From NCBI RefSeq assembly GCF_039523435.1, contig NZ_BAAAFH010000011.1, positions 620,001 through 684,000 on the forward strand: DNA of 64,000 bases. Direction: 5' to 3'. The DNA is from Wandonia haliotis (GTDB lineage: Bacteria; Bacteroidota; Bacteroidia; Flavobacteriales_D; Crocinitomicaceae). Below the pieces are notes generated by a model, which saw only the letters and a program-made list of their open reading frames with translations, was not told where the DNA came from and did no database searches. Position numbers and translations under genes: made by a program. Within the stretch, counting starts at the first letter, position 1, and every line of letters begins with the position of its first letter. Shown piece after piece: positions 42,300 to 51,085 of this stretch.

Positions 42300-43707
42300 T
42301 CTTTTCTACTGTCTTTATCGCATTTTTCAACGCGTGTTTGGTTTCAAAATAAGTAGCTTTGATTGCCGACAATTGTTTTGGGTTATCTGCTAAAGTCTTC
42401 TCCAAAGTTTCTACTAAAAATTGATAATTCGTAAACCGAACAGGGGTCATTAGAATTGTTTTCAACCATTCCCACATCCGCTCCTCTCCTATTTCCTTTT
42501 CTATCGCTGAAAAAATCAGGGGTGCGTAATAGTATACATACAATTCCCGATCATTATAATCTGAGGCAGAACGAACTTTCCCGAAAGGAACCGGGTTAAA
42601 CCCTTTCAGATCTTCAATTTTCGTCCGGATCAGCTTTGTGTATACTTCTTTACCTATTAGTTCTTTTGTTAATTGCAGCGCTAGGTATTCCGCAAACCCT
42701 TCGCTCATCATGTCTCCCAAATCAGCATTGAAAACTTTGTAATTGCCAAAATAATAATGTCCGAGTTCATGAGCAATAAAGGGTCTGTACCAATTCTGCA
42801 GCCGGGGATCAAAAAGACTCTCCAGACCATTCTCTCCCCATCCTATACTCACAATCGTCGGATAAGACACATACAACCATCCGTCTTTTCGGGAAGTAGG
42901 TGTTGTCTGTACAAAAGTTACCGGTTGATCAAACGGAAGAGAAAGTTTTTGTGTGTAAAATGCTTTATAAGTATTGATCAATTCACTAAACTCCCGGATC
43001 TGTTCATCTGTAATTCCGGGATTAAGGATATAGGTCTCTCCTATTTCAGAAAAGTCATAATCCCCGCAAAATAAAGTCAATTCCTGAGGAATATCGCTTT
43101 TCAATGTCGCATGTGTTGCTTTTACAGGTGCATTACCATTCACATATAATGTAGAACAATCCTCACAAACAATTTCAAGGTCATACCTAACATGCTCATA
43201 GATTTTGTCATTCTCAATATCATACAAAACAGGATACCAGGCAGTTTGCATACCATCCGTTCGTACAGAATTATGATTGAACGCTATATTTCCTTTCCAG
43301 TCTTTACGACTGTAATCTTCTATCGTATCCGCTACCACCGGAAACTTCCCCACATACTTTACACGGACTGCTTCCGGAAGAAACTTAGACTTTCTGTCAT
43401 TTGTAGGAAAGAAATAAGCATTTGATTCACCCGTCGAAAGCGTATCATACAATGATTTATCATAGTAGATCATAAATTCATCCGGCTTCACACTTTTAAA
43501 ATGCAGTATGTTCATTCCCGAATTAAGACGTAGAAAATAATTTTCCAATTGCGGAATATTCTGTAAAGTCAAATCACAATCAAATGTACCTTCTGCAATG
43601 GATATTTTCACTTTCCCTGTGAGTAAGGGTACTTTTTCCTGTGCAACGAACGGAGTGATACTCCAGAATAACAATTGCGAGAACGCGAAAACTACGTACT
43701 TTTTCAT
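42292..43707 (-). CDS. M1-like metallopeptidase (gluzincin)
   Basis: 471 residues with an N-terminal signal peptide (residues 1-22). The zinc motif is HELGH (313-317), followed after exactly 18 residues by the third ligand Glu336 (MSEGFAEYLAL), the HExxH-x18-E arrangement of M1 aminopeptidases. It lacks the usual GxMEN motif, so it is a divergent gluzincin and the peptidase specificity is uncertain. Expected in the periplasm or on the surface. Followed by a small exported protein with an 8-bp overlap. Confidence 0.85.
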   Translation of the reverse strand: MKKYVVFAFSQLLFWSITPFVAQEKVPLLTGKVKISIAEGTFDCDLTLQNIPQLENYFLRLNSGMNILHFKSVKPDEFMIYYDKSLYDTLSTGESNAYFFPTNDRKSKFLPEAVRVKYVGKFPVVADTIEDYSRKDWKGNIAFNHNSVRTDGMQTAWYPVLYDIENDKIYEHVRYDLEIVCEDCSTLYVNGNAPVKATHATLKSDIPQELTLFCGDYDFSEIGETYILNPGITDEQIREFSELINTYKAFYTQKLSLPFDQPVTFVQTTPTSRKDGWLYVSYPTIVSIGWGENGLESLFDPRLQNWYRPFIAHELGHYYFGNYKVFNADLGDMMSEGFAEYLALQLTKELIGKEVYTKLIRTKIEDLKGFNPVPFGKVRSASDYNDRELYVYYYAPLIFSAIEKEIGEERMWEWLKTILMTPVRFTNYQFLVETLEKTLADNPKQLSAIKATYFETKHALKNAIKTVEKNE

Positions 43708-43756
43708 TTCATCGTCAAGATTAGACTACAATAATAACGGAAATTCTATTTTTTAT

Positions 43757-43800
43757 CTTTTGAAAGAGCTGGTTTCTCCGGATTTTTTCTCTTTCAAAAG
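43757..43800. repeat. Perfect 12-bp inverted repeat, 20-bp spacer
   Basis: CTTTTGAAAGAG and CTCTTTCAAAAG at the ends of 43757-43800, between the peptidase gene start and the tRNA-Ser promoter. No T-run and no gene ending here, so it is not a plain terminator. Could be a structured leader of the peptidase gene or a remnant repeat. Confidence 0.5.
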
Positions 43801-43874
43801 AGGGACACAGACCTCAAAAACTCTTATTTCTAACTACTTATCATTTTTCAAAGATGATTTTTCACTTTTCACAC

Positions 43875-43903
43875 TTGTTTTATCAGTATTATTTATAAAT
43901 TTG
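43875..43903 (+). promoter_or_regulatory. Promoter of tRNA-Ser (TTG-N18-TAAATTTG)
   Basis: TTG at 43875-43877 and exact TAnnTTTG at 43896-43903, about 60 bp before the tRNA. Confidence 0.65.
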
Positions 43904-43964
43904 CGCCCAGTTCAACGGAACAGTGTTCTTTTTTCGGTAAAAGAATAACTCTTTTGAAATATTT

Positions 43965-44051
43965 GGTGGAGTGGGTGAGTGGCTGAAACCACCAGTTTGC
44001 TAAACTGACGTACGGGTAACCGTACCGCGGGTTCGAATCCCGCCTCCACCG
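43965..44051 (+). tRNA. tRNA-Ser (GCT)
   Basis: 87 nt with a long variable arm, as in Ser tRNAs. Acceptor GGTGGAG/CTCCACC with discriminator G. Anticodon loop TTTGCTAAA region gives GCT. T-arm GGGTTCGAATCCC. CCA not encoded. Confidence 0.92.
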
Positions 44052-44071
44052 CATTTTTTTATAAAAAATGT

Positions 44072-44101
44072 TTGCGGTTTTAAAAAGAATCAGTATTTTT
44101 G
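44072..44101 (+). promoter_or_regulatory. Promoter of tRNA-Pro (TTG-N19-TATTTTTG)
   Basis: TTTG at 44071-44074, 19 bp, exact TAnnTTTG at 44094-44101; start about 80 bp before the tRNA. Confidence 0.65.
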
Positions 44102-44179
44102 CACCCGCTTTCATTAAAAATGATCTGACAACGGTTAGAAACAAATTGAAATATTGAAATATATCAGGGGTTATCTCCT

Positions 44180-44254
44180 CGGGGTGTAGCGTAGCCCGGT
44201 TATCGCGCCTGCTTTGGGAGCAGGAGGTCGCAGGTTCGAATCCTGCCACCCCGA
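44180..44254 (+). tRNA. tRNA-Pro (TGG)
   Basis: 75 nt. Acceptor CGGGGTG/CACCCCG with discriminator A. Anticodon arm CCTGC-TTTGGGA-GCAGG gives TGG. T-arm CAGGTTCGAATCCTG. Confidence 0.94.
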
Positions 44255-44257
44255 CAG

Positions 44258-44288
44258 AGGGGATGATGCAAGTCATCCCCTTTGTTAT
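44258..44288 (+). terminator. Terminator after tRNA-Pro
   Basis: AGGGGATGA and TCATCCCCT stem followed by TTTGTTATTT. Confidence 0.7.
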
Positions 44289-44331
44289 TTCTGACAGTAT
44301 CTGAATCTGTATTGTCTGACAAGTTACTTTT

Positions 44332-44403
44332 CGATACGTTTCGGGAAAACTTAGTAATTTGCGATTACATTACTCATGGTTCAGGCTTTCCCGAAACGTA
44401 TCG
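44332..44403. repeat. Perfect 17-bp inverted repeat between two tRNA genes
   Basis: CGATACGTTTCGGGAAA (44332-44348) and its exact complement at 44387-44403, with a 38-nt spacer that contains a -7-like TAATTTG. The arms flank the probable tRNA-Arg promoter. No T-run. Confidence 0.7.
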
Positions 44404-44424
44404 GGAGTTATATAATTATTGATC

Positions 44425-44498
44425 GGTCCCATAGCTCAGCTGGATAGAGCAACTGCCTTCTAAGCAGTAGGTCTCAGGTTCGAATCCTGATGGGATCA
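44425..44498 (+). tRNA. tRNA-Arg (TCT)
   Basis: 74 nt. Acceptor GGTCCCA/TGGGATC with discriminator A. Anticodon arm ACTGC-CTTCTAA-GCAGT gives TCT. T-arm CAGGTTCGAATCCTG. Confidence 0.93.
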
Positions 44499-44500
44499 CT

Positions 44501-44528
44501 AAGGACGGTTTTAAACCGTCCTTTTTTG
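44501..44528 (+). terminator. Terminator after tRNA-Arg
   Basis: AAGGACGGTT/AACCGTCCTT 10-bp stem followed by TTTTTTG. Confidence 0.88.
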
Positions 44529-44857
44529 TTTACATAAATACTGATAATCAACCATTTAAACAATAAGGAACAATTAAAAACAAAATAAAACACATAAATT
44601 TGTGATACTATTTTGATACCCTTTTGACAATTCGGATTTAGAAAAGAATTATGTTAACCTTTTTCCTGAATGTACAACTTCGAAATCATTTGAAATTCAA
44701 ATTGTTATTTTGGAATTACAAGAGAAAACTCAAAACAAATAAAAAAATTTGAAGAAACAACACTAATATTACAAGACACTTAAAAGGGTGTCAATCTACA
44801 CATTTCTCATGGTTCAAAACCGTTATAATTAGGTGAACAAAAGCTAAAATTCAAAAA
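44529..44857. other. Gene-free AT-rich stretch after the tRNA cluster
   Basis: No convincing reading frame, RNA or insertion sequence. One small hairpin ACAC-ttaaaagg-GTGT. It marks the change from core genes to the accessory stretch that follows. Confidence 0.4.
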
Positions 44858-45487
44858 TTACTTTCGATTCTTAAAATATTCGTACAACTGCTCTATATCA
44901 TTGGAACATAAAACAGGAACGACATCGGCTAATTCGTTCTCATCCCAATCCCACCAACTCATCTCTAATAATTTTTCAATTGTAGTGTCGTTAAATCGTT
45001 TCTTAATCAATTTAGCAGGGTTTCCCCCTACAATTGAATAAGGCTCTACATCTTTTGTTACTAAAGCCCTACTTCCTATAACCGCCCCGTCACCAATTTT
45101 AATTCCAGGCATAATCATCGCTTCACTCCCTATCCAAACATCATTTCCCACAATGGTATCACCAGCTTTCTGAAAGCCATCTTTACTTGCCTGAAAAGCA
45201 TCAATTTCGGACATATAGAAAAATGGAAAGCTCGATATCCAGTCATATCGATGTCCCTGATTTCCTGCCATAATAAAACTCACTCCGCTACCTATTGAAC
45301 AATAAGATCCAATAATTAACTTGTCCACATCTTCTCTATCCGGAAACAAATACCTTGCACAATCATCAAAAGAATGTCCATGGTAATAGCCCGAATAATA
45401 TGAAAACTTGCCTGCAATTATATTGGGATTCGTGATATGATCTTTAATAATTTTCCCTTTAAAAGGACTTTCAAAAAAATTATCCAT
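44858..45487 (-). CDS. CatB/Vat-type xenobiotic O-acetyltransferase
   Basis: 209 residues. Left-handed beta-helix acetyltransferase with hexapeptide repeats (IGSYCSIGSGVSFI, VGNDVWIGSEAMIMPGIKIG, IGDGAVIGSRALVTKDVEPY). GNQGHRYDWISSFPF contains the catalytic His of the type B chloramphenicol acetyltransferase group (CatB/Vat). The conserved end ..WWDWDENEL supports this. Natural substrate and resistance function unknown. Stands alone; A/T-rich surroundings, possibly acquired. Confidence 0.88.
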   Translation of the reverse strand: MDNFFESPFKGKIIKDHITNPNIIAGKFSYYSGYYHGHSFDDCARYLFPDREDVDKLIIGSYCSIGSGVSFIMAGNQGHRYDWISSFPFFYMSEIDAFQASKDGFQKAGDTIVGNDVWIGSEAMIMPGIKIGDGAVIGSRALVTKDVEPYSIVGGNPAKLIKKRFNDTTIEKLLEMSWWDWDENELADVVPVLCSNDIEQLYEYFKNRK

Positions 45488-45772
45488 TTTTTAATTATTT
45501 CATTGAAAAATAGGAGCACTACAACCTACTTATACAACTATCCTTTACAAAAGTAACTAAAAACACATGTAAACTCTCATTGGTAAAATGGTAGAATAAA
45601 CACGTAAAAGCCCTTTTGATCATTCGTAATGATCTGTTATATTTGTCATATATGCTTCCCCACAAAGGGAAAGGATAACACAAGGCGTGAAATAAGCTTC
45701 TTTTGGTAAAATGAGTTGCGTTTTTTACCAATGATCACCTTTGACAAAATAAACTGGATTAAAAATAGAACG

Positions 45773-46312
45773 ATGAGTAGTAATTTTCAAAAAATAGAAA
45801 CGGAACGATTTACGCTAAGACAATTTACGGAGGATGATTTAGAGAATGTTTTCAAAGGGCTTTCTCATCCTGACATCATAAAATATTATGGGATAAGCTT
45901 CAATAGTTTAGAAGCGACAAAAGAACAAATCACCTGGTTTAGTGACCTGGAAAAAAATGAAACAGGAATATGGTGGGCAGTCTGCTCCAAAGACGGAAAC
46001 GTATTTTACGGTGCAGGTGGACTCAATGACCTGGATAAAGACAATAAAAAGGCTGAGATTGGTTTTTGGCTACTTCCTGAATTTTGGGGAAAAGGAATTA
46101 TGAAGGAAGTAATGCCCCTAATCTGTGAATATGGATTTAAAGAGTTAGGACTTCATCGAATTGAAGGATTTGTAGAGTCGGAAAACAAAAATTGTCAAAA
46201 AGGACTGGCAAAACTTGCTTTTAATTTGGAAGGAACGATGAAAGACTGCGAAATAAAAAATGGAGTATTTATAAGTCTTGACATTTACGCAATGATTAAT
46301 CCTGAAGGATAA
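45773..46312 (+). CDS. GNAT-family N-acetyltransferase (RimJ/RimL-like)
   Basis: About 179 residues from the ATG at 45773 (MSSNFQKIETERFTLRQFTE); earlier in-frame starts (TTG 45716, ATG 45731) precede a non-conserved extension. GNAT motifs: GGLNDLDKDNKKAEIGFWLL, EFWGKGIMKEVMPLICEYGF, and LGLHRIEGFVESENKNCQKG. RimJ/RimL-like members acetylate alanine N-termini, spermidine or drugs; the substrate is not clear. Confidence 0.85.
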   Translation: MSSNFQKIETERFTLRQFTEDDLENVFKGLSHPDIIKYYGISFNSLEATKEQITWFSDLEKNETGIWWAVCSKDGNVFYGAGGLNDLDKDNKKAEIGFWLLPEFWGKGIMKEVMPLICEYGFKELGLHRIEGFVESENKNCQKGLAKLAFNLEGTMKDCEIKNGVFISLDIYAMINPEG

Positions 46313-46413
46313 AAGCAGCACAGCTCTTTTCATATTTTCAGAAGTTTAATCCACAACAATCAGGTTGTTATTCTTATCGTAATGATTATGAAATTTCGAC
46401 CTTTGAGGTTACG

Positions 46414-46440
46414 AAGGGTGGTTTACGACCATCCTTTTTT
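46414..46440 (+). terminator. Terminator-like hairpin before the DUF4180 gene
   Basis: AGGGTGGT and ACCATCCT stem with a T6 run, about 100 bp after the GNAT stop. Probably ends the GNAT transcript. Confidence 0.7.
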
Positions 46441-46471
46441 GTTCTCTATCTTATTTATCAAAAGAATTAAA

Positions 46472-46834
46472 ATGAAAATCAAAACACATGAAATTAATGA
46501 TTCAAAAATTGCTGAACTATTGTCAGAAGAAAACCTTATAAATACTACTGAAGAAGGAATAGATATACTAGGAAGCCTTTATTATCAAGGGTTTGATAAA
46601 GTTATTATCCATCAAAAAAATATTACTCCAGACTTTTTCGAACTCAAAAATCGAATGGCAGGTGAAATCCTTCAAAAGTTTTCGACGTACCGTGTTCAAT
46701 TAGCTATTGTAGGAGAGTTTTCAGCCTTCTCTGGTCAAAGCCTGAAAGATTTCATATACGAAAGCAATAACGGGAAACAAGTTAATTTTGTTTCTTCAGT
46801 GACTGAAGCATTGGAGAAACTATCAGGGAACTGA
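46472..46834 (+). CDS. DUF4180 domain protein
   Basis: 120 residues from the ATG at 46472 (MKIKTHEINDSKIAELLSEE); the in-frame sequence upstream contains the terminator hairpin and is not coding. DUF4180 pattern: GFDKVIIHQKNITPDFFELK, GEILQKFSTYRVQLAIVGEF. The family is small, soluble, STAS-like, with no established function. Start supported by family length. Confidence 0.8.
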   Translation: MKIKTHEINDSKIAELLSEENLINTTEEGIDILGSLYYQGFDKVIIHQKNITPDFFELKNRMAGEILQKFSTYRVQLAIVGEFSAFSGQSLKDFIYESNNGKQVNFVSSVTEALEKLSGN

Positions 46835-46925
46835 ATGTGATGAAAAGTAACGTAAACAACATTCTTGTGATTACTTTTAAACGCTGCTCCTGTAACATTT
46901 AAGACACCTTATTTGTTCTACTACT

Positions 46926-47330
46926 ATGATGAAGATCGTTTTTATGTTACTCTTATTTACAGCTATTTTTGATTGTACTGGTCAAAATAACACAAATAAC
47001 TTCACCTCTACCCATTCAGATAGTTTGCACTTTCAGCAAATAAAAGAGCAACTAGCCGGATGTTGGAAAACTAAAAACTATCAGTTCAGGTATCAGGATG
47101 ATTATGGGTATGAATTTAAAAGTCGCATTCATTCTTCAGCTCCGTTTTTCAAAGTTATCATGAAAGAAAAAGAGGTCTACCTCCAATGGCTTGAAGTAAC
47201 AGGGGGAGAAAGTCTCCAAAAGATACTCACTATTACTACAAATAAATTAATCGTTGAAAATGAAAATAAGCTGAAAGTAGTTTATCGAAAAAACAAAAAT
47301 TGTTCTTCTCAACTAAAAGGAATAAAGTAA
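46926..47330 (+). CDS. Hypothetical exported protein (lipocalin-like size)
   Basis: 134 residues. Hydrophobic N-terminus MMKIVFMLLLFTAIFDCTGQ is a signal peptide; Cys17 is preceded by Asp, a poor lipobox. The mature part LAGCWKTKNYQFRYQDDYGY then strands EVYLQWLEVTGGESLQK and KLIVENENKLKVVY recalls the small lipocalin-like exported proteins of Bacteroidota. No named family. Confidence 0.6.
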   Translation: MMKIVFMLLLFTAIFDCTGQNNTNNFTSTHSDSLHFQQIKEQLAGCWKTKNYQFRYQDDYGYEFKSRIHSSAPFFKVIMKEKEVYLQWLEVTGGESLQKILTITTNKLIVENENKLKVVYRKNKNCSSQLKGIK

Positions 47331-47904
47331 TTAGTAACCAAAAAACCCGATACATCATACGGAAAGTGCCCCCCTTTATCATCATAACCAGGATCTGTTT
47401 ATTTTTGATTATCCGTTGTACTTCTTGCGATTTATTCTCGATTTCGCATAAAAAACGAATATCCCTCCATTCATTACAAACTGTTTTTCAATCATTTAAT
47501 CCTTCATGAAAATAAATTGGTAAAAAATAGAAGAATAGCACCATCCAAAAGCCCTGGAACTTTCGTATATAAGACAAAATTAGATTTCATGAGGTCGAAT
47601 GATGTTAATTCAGAACAAAGGAAAAAAAACAGGTATAAACACCTAATTAATAACCCATTAAATTACCCATATCCCTTTAAGCATTTCAAAAAGGGAGGAT
47701 AGCGCGATAAAAAAATGCTAAGTTTGCGACCTTCCTATCTTTCATATATCTATAACCGACGTAGTACACCGTATTTTTTACGGTAATACGATTAGTTGCT
47801 TTATAAAACAGATCATACCTCATAGAAAAGGTACGTGTTTCACATCTTATAAAGCTCCATGATTTTTATTTGAAATAATCAAATACAGATAATTACGTCA
47901 GAAT
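47331..47904. other. 574-bp stretch without a supported gene
   Basis: Several short frames exist; the longest plausible one (47517-47702, 61 codons, KSPGTFVYKTKLDFMRSNDV) lacks family resemblance and I do not call it. One exact promoter -7 element TAAGTTTG at 47719-47726, which could serve the GAF/PAS gene with a leader of about 175 nt, and a small hairpin CCGTATTTTTTACGG at 47770-47784. Confidence 0.4.
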
Positions 47905-49020
47905 ATGAAAAATCGATTAGAAGCTGTTTATTCCTATAACCTTTTTGATACCCCCCCGGAAAAAGAGTTAGACGAGATCACAGAACTCGCCTCAATAATC
48001 TGTAACACGCCCATTTCACTCATTACCTTACTGGATGATAAACGACAATGGTTCAAATCAAATAAAGGTCTTGAGGTAAATGAAACAAAAGTTGAAGATT
48101 CCTTTTGCCAACACGCCTTGCACAAACCCAACGAAGTACTGGTTGTAAATGATGCATTCAAAGATCAACGATTCATCAACAATAAACTGGTTGTAGGGGA
48201 TCCTTATATCCGCTTTTATGCCGGAGCACCTTTGGTAACCAAAGAAAACCATGTTCTGGGAACCTTATGCATTATCGACAGAAAGCCAAGGGAGTTTACC
48301 AAAGCGCAGGAAAGGGCTCTTCAGATTCTGGCCGAAAAAGCGATGATTATTATTGAGAATCACAAAACGTTTACGACACTGAACACCTCAGTAAAACTCA
48401 ATATCGACCGGTTGACAAAAATCACAGAGAATATACCTCTCGGAATATTTGAATTAGTCGTTTCAGATTCAGGTAATATGAAGTTTTCATTTATAAGTGC
48501 GGGCATGAAAAAATTACATCCTGATATAAATCTGGATGAATGGATTAAAAATCTGAACACCATTTTTTCATTGACACACCCCGAAGACATTCGACCTTTG
48601 CAAGCCGCTATAACGCGCTCAATAGAAATGGAAACCCGGCTCTATCATGAATACCGGGTGAAGCAGAACTCAGGTTATGACTGGTATGCAATAGAAGGAC
48701 AACCTCACAAAGAAAAAAACGGAGAAACAATCATATACGGTGCATTTACAAATATTACCCATCATATTGAATATGAAAATGCTCTTGAACAAATAGCTTT
48801 CGACATTTCCCACGTTATGCGAAGACCTGTAACAACAATCCTGGGAATTACCAATCTACTTGAAACGGAACAGGACTTGTCTTCCGAAAAACTAAAAGAA
48901 TATTTTGGTTATATAAAAACCGTAACACAGGAATTGGAACAATTTACAAGTAAATTAAACGATATTTATTCCGAAAAACAATCCAAAATAGCCAGTCACA
49001 ACAACAGAGAGAAGACATAA
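47905..49020 (+). CDS. GAF-PAS sensor protein with orphan HisKA-like C-terminus
   Basis: 371 residues. GAF domain at about 20-155 (SIICNTPISLITLLDDKRQW, DPYIRFYAGAPLVTKENHVL). Then a PAS domain at about 170-295 (ENIPLGIFELVV, ending YGAFTNITHHI). The C-terminus EQIAFDISHVMRRPVTTILG has the helix and His of a histidine-kinase dimerisation domain, but the ATP-binding domain is missing and the protein ends 60 residues later. Thus it can sense but not phosphorylate by itself. This form, without HATPase, occurs in Bacteroidota, so I do not call it truncated. Confidence 0.8.
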   Translation: MKNRLEAVYSYNLFDTPPEKELDEITELASIICNTPISLITLLDDKRQWFKSNKGLEVNETKVEDSFCQHALHKPNEVLVVNDAFKDQRFINNKLVVGDPYIRFYAGAPLVTKENHVLGTLCIIDRKPREFTKAQERALQILAEKAMIIIENHKTFTTLNTSVKLNIDRLTKITENIPLGIFELVVSDSGNMKFSFISAGMKKLHPDINLDEWIKNLNTIFSLTHPEDIRPLQAAITRSIEMETRLYHEYRVKQNSGYDWYAIEGQPHKEKNGETIIYGAFTNITHHIEYENALEQIAFDISHVMRRPVTTILGITNLLETEQDLSSEKLKEYFGYIKTVTQELEQFTSKLNDIYSEKQSKIASHNNREKT

Positions 49021-49035
49021 TTTAACGCTGTTTTT

Positions 49036-49230
49036 TTGATTCGGGAAATAACTCCGAAAAACGGACACCTGAATTTTAAAAAAGTTGAACTCCAAAGTCA
49101 AGACGTTGGAGCATTGGGATACAATAAAAGAACTGTTAAGGTGATTTATCTATCGGACTTTTTTATGATAATAAGCCCTGTAGAAAAAGACATTGAAAAA
49201 AGGGTTGAATGGATAAAAGTGAATGAATAA
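49036..49230 (+). CDS. Possible small hypothetical protein (64 codons, TTG start)
   Basis: Reads IREITPKNGHLNFKKVELQS and ends KDIEKRVEWIKVNE. Codon pattern is protein-like but there is no ATG and no visible promoter. May be the C-terminal relic of a larger protein. Lies 15 bp after the GAF/PAS stop. Confidence 0.3.
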   Translation: MIREITPKNGHLNFKKVELQSQDVGALGYNKRTVKVIYLSDFFMIISPVEKDIEKRVEWIKVNE

Positions 49231-49310
49231 CAATGGTTCTAAATTATATTATATAGCTTCTGAATATAAACAACATTCAATACATTTAGCACAAGTAAGC
49301 AGATTAGTAG

Positions 49311-49318
49311 TATTTTTG
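49311..49318 (+). promoter_or_regulatory. Promoter -7 element TATTTTTG for the membrane protein-racemase pair
   Basis: Exact TAnnTTTG 65 bp before the ATG of the 49.4-kb gene. Confidence 0.4.
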
Positions 49319-49383
49319 AAAAGTAACTACAATGTATCCCATTCAATTATAAAATAATAATCATTACTTATTAATAACCTATT

Positions 49384-49719
49384 ATGGAGTTAGAAAAGCA
49401 AGAACTAATCGAGAACTATATAAGAGCAGAATTACTACAGTTGAACTTTAAACGACTTATCATCAAAAAAGCCTGCAAGAACTTTGAAATTTCGGAAGAA
49501 GATGCACTTCATCTGTATAACTCTGTCAAACCAACACTAAGAAAAGATGCTATAAATAGAGCTTTAATCTATCTTATACTGGGATCTATTTCATTATTTA
49601 TCGGAATAACTGGTACTTTCGGAAATACAGGATTCATTTTCTGGGGAGCTCTATTAGTAGGTACCGGATCTCTCATTACCTCTTTAGGGTTATTTAAATT
49701 AGCTTTGTTAAAAAACTAG
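49384..49719 (+). CDS. Small membrane protein, two TM helices
   Basis: 111 residues. A soluble N-terminal helical part (residues 1-58, ELIENYIRAELLQLNFKRLI) is followed by two membrane helices at about 60-81 and 86-107. No family recognised. Located 8 bp before the racemase gene, so co-transcribed with it. Confidence 0.65.
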   Translation: MELEKQELIENYIRAELLQLNFKRLIIKKACKNFEISEEDALHLYNSVKPTLRKDAINRALIYLILGSISLFIGITGTFGNTGFIFWGALLVGTGSLITSLGLFKLALLKN

Positions 49720-49726
49720 CTTCCCA

Positions 49727-50419
49727 ATGAAAAAAATAGGATTAATTGGCGGAATCAGCTGGACATCGACCCTTGATTATTATAAGTATTTGAATCAGGG
49801 AATCAATTCACGACTGGGTGGTCTAAACGCTGCCGAATGCGTTATTTATTCGTTGAATTTTGCCGATATCCAGAAAAAAGGTTGGATAAATGCCTATGAA
49901 TTACTTTTACAAGCCTGCAAAAATCTGGCTTCAACCCATATTGATGCAATCGTTTTGTGTGCTAACACAGCCCATTTATTTGCTGACAGAATCCAGAAAG
50001 AAATCAATATCCCTATCCTTCATATTGCTACTGCTACCGCTAAAGCCATTCAAAAGGAAAACCTAAATAAAGTAGGATTACTGGGGACAATGTTCACAAT
50101 GGAAATGGGATTCTACCGGGATAAATTGGAAGAATTTGGAATAACCACTCTCATCCCCGAACAAAAAAGTGATATTGAGGAGATACAAAATATTGTTAAG
50201 AATGAATTGGGAAAAGGAATCATAACTGATTCATCCAAAGTTAAATTCATGCATTATGCCGACGAATTACGGGCGCGGGGTGCGGAAGGGATAATCCTTG
50301 GTTGTACAGAAATCCCTTTGCTGATAGATCAGAATGACTTTAGTTATCCTGTATTTGATACCACAAAAATTCATGTTGAAAGTATTCTAGACTATGCTTT
50401 AGATACCTCTGATTACTAA
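49727..50419 (+). CDS. Aspartate/glutamate racemase family protein
   Basis: 230 residues. Both catalytic Cys motifs are visible: AIVLCANTAH (about Cys84) and IILGCTEIPLL (about Cys194). N-terminus KKIGLIGGISWTSTLDYYKY is typical of the YgeA/Asp-Glu-hydantoin racemase subgroup. It interconverts L- and D-amino acids without PLP; the amino acid is not certain. Follows the small membrane protein gene. Confidence 0.9.
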   Translation: MKKIGLIGGISWTSTLDYYKYLNQGINSRLGGLNAAECVIYSLNFADIQKKGWINAYELLLQACKNLASTHIDAIVLCANTAHLFADRIQKEINIPILHIATATAKAIQKENLNKVGLLGTMFTMEMGFYRDKLEEFGITTLIPEQKSDIEEIQNIVKNELGKGIITDSSKVKFMHYADELRARGAEGIILGCTEIPLLIDQNDFSYPVFDTTKIHVESILDYALDTSDY

Positions 50420-50597
50420 AAACGTTCTGTACTTATACATCTCCGTTTTTCACACGATAATTATAAAGTTGAATTAACTTGTACTTTTTATTGTTATCTA
50501 TGATGAAAACAATCCTTAGCAGTAGAAAAAATAACTATTGAACCCTCTGTTCGAAAAGAAAATAAGTATTTTGCGCATCATTTAACAACAAAATCCA

Positions 50598-51065
50598 ATG
50601 ACAGAAACAGACCTTATTTTACTCAACTTTCAGGAAATCCGAAGACGTAGCATTGCATTATGGGAGGGTCTTCCTGAAAATTTCCATTTCTGGAAACCTG
50701 ATGAAAAAGCCATGACGGCAATTGACATGATCCGACATGTTATCGGGGCTGATTACGGCTGGAATATCATCATCAATCGCGGTGATATGTCTTCGTATCA
50801 GTCGCCCTGGGAGAACAAACCTTATCAAAGCGTACAGGAAGAACTGGATTTTGCTCTACCCTACCGACAGGAATTTCTCAAAACCGTTCGTTCTTTTTCC
50901 GCAGAAGACTTAAACACAATTGAAATAATTCATCCGGGAACCACAATAAAAAGAAAACTAGGAGATTACCTCTTGCGGATCGGATATCACGAATCTGTTC
51001 ATGCTGGTCAGTTTCTCTCTTACTTACGAGCCATGGAAGTAGAGCGACCATTTATATGGGATTAA
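50598..51065 (+). CDS. DinB-family protein
   Basis: 155 residues of four-helix-bundle type. DinB metal-site features: AIDMIRHVIGADYGWN (His46 region), and LLRIGYHESVHAGQFLSYLR with the conserved HxxxHxGQ (HESVHAGQ). In some members the site binds divalent metal and acts as a thiol-dependent transferase; here function is unknown. Single gene. Confidence 0.85.
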   Translation: MTETDLILLNFQEIRRRSIALWEGLPENFHFWKPDEKAMTAIDMIRHVIGADYGWNIIINRGDMSSYQSPWENKPYQSVQEELDFALPYRQEFLKTVRSFSAEDLNTIEIIHPGTTIKRKLGDYLLRIGYHESVHAGQFLSYLRAMEVERPFIWD

Positions 51066-51085
51066 CTTCTTTTAGTGCTCCGTTT

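Noticed and set aside
45580..45713. Direct repeat TTGGTAAAATG, two copies about 120 bp apart upstream of the GNAT gene
   Set aside because: Only 11 bp and AT-rich; likely chance, no other structure around it.
47517..47702. 61-codon frame in the gap before the GAF/PAS gene
   Set aside because: No promoter next to it, no family resemblance, and basic low-complexity content.
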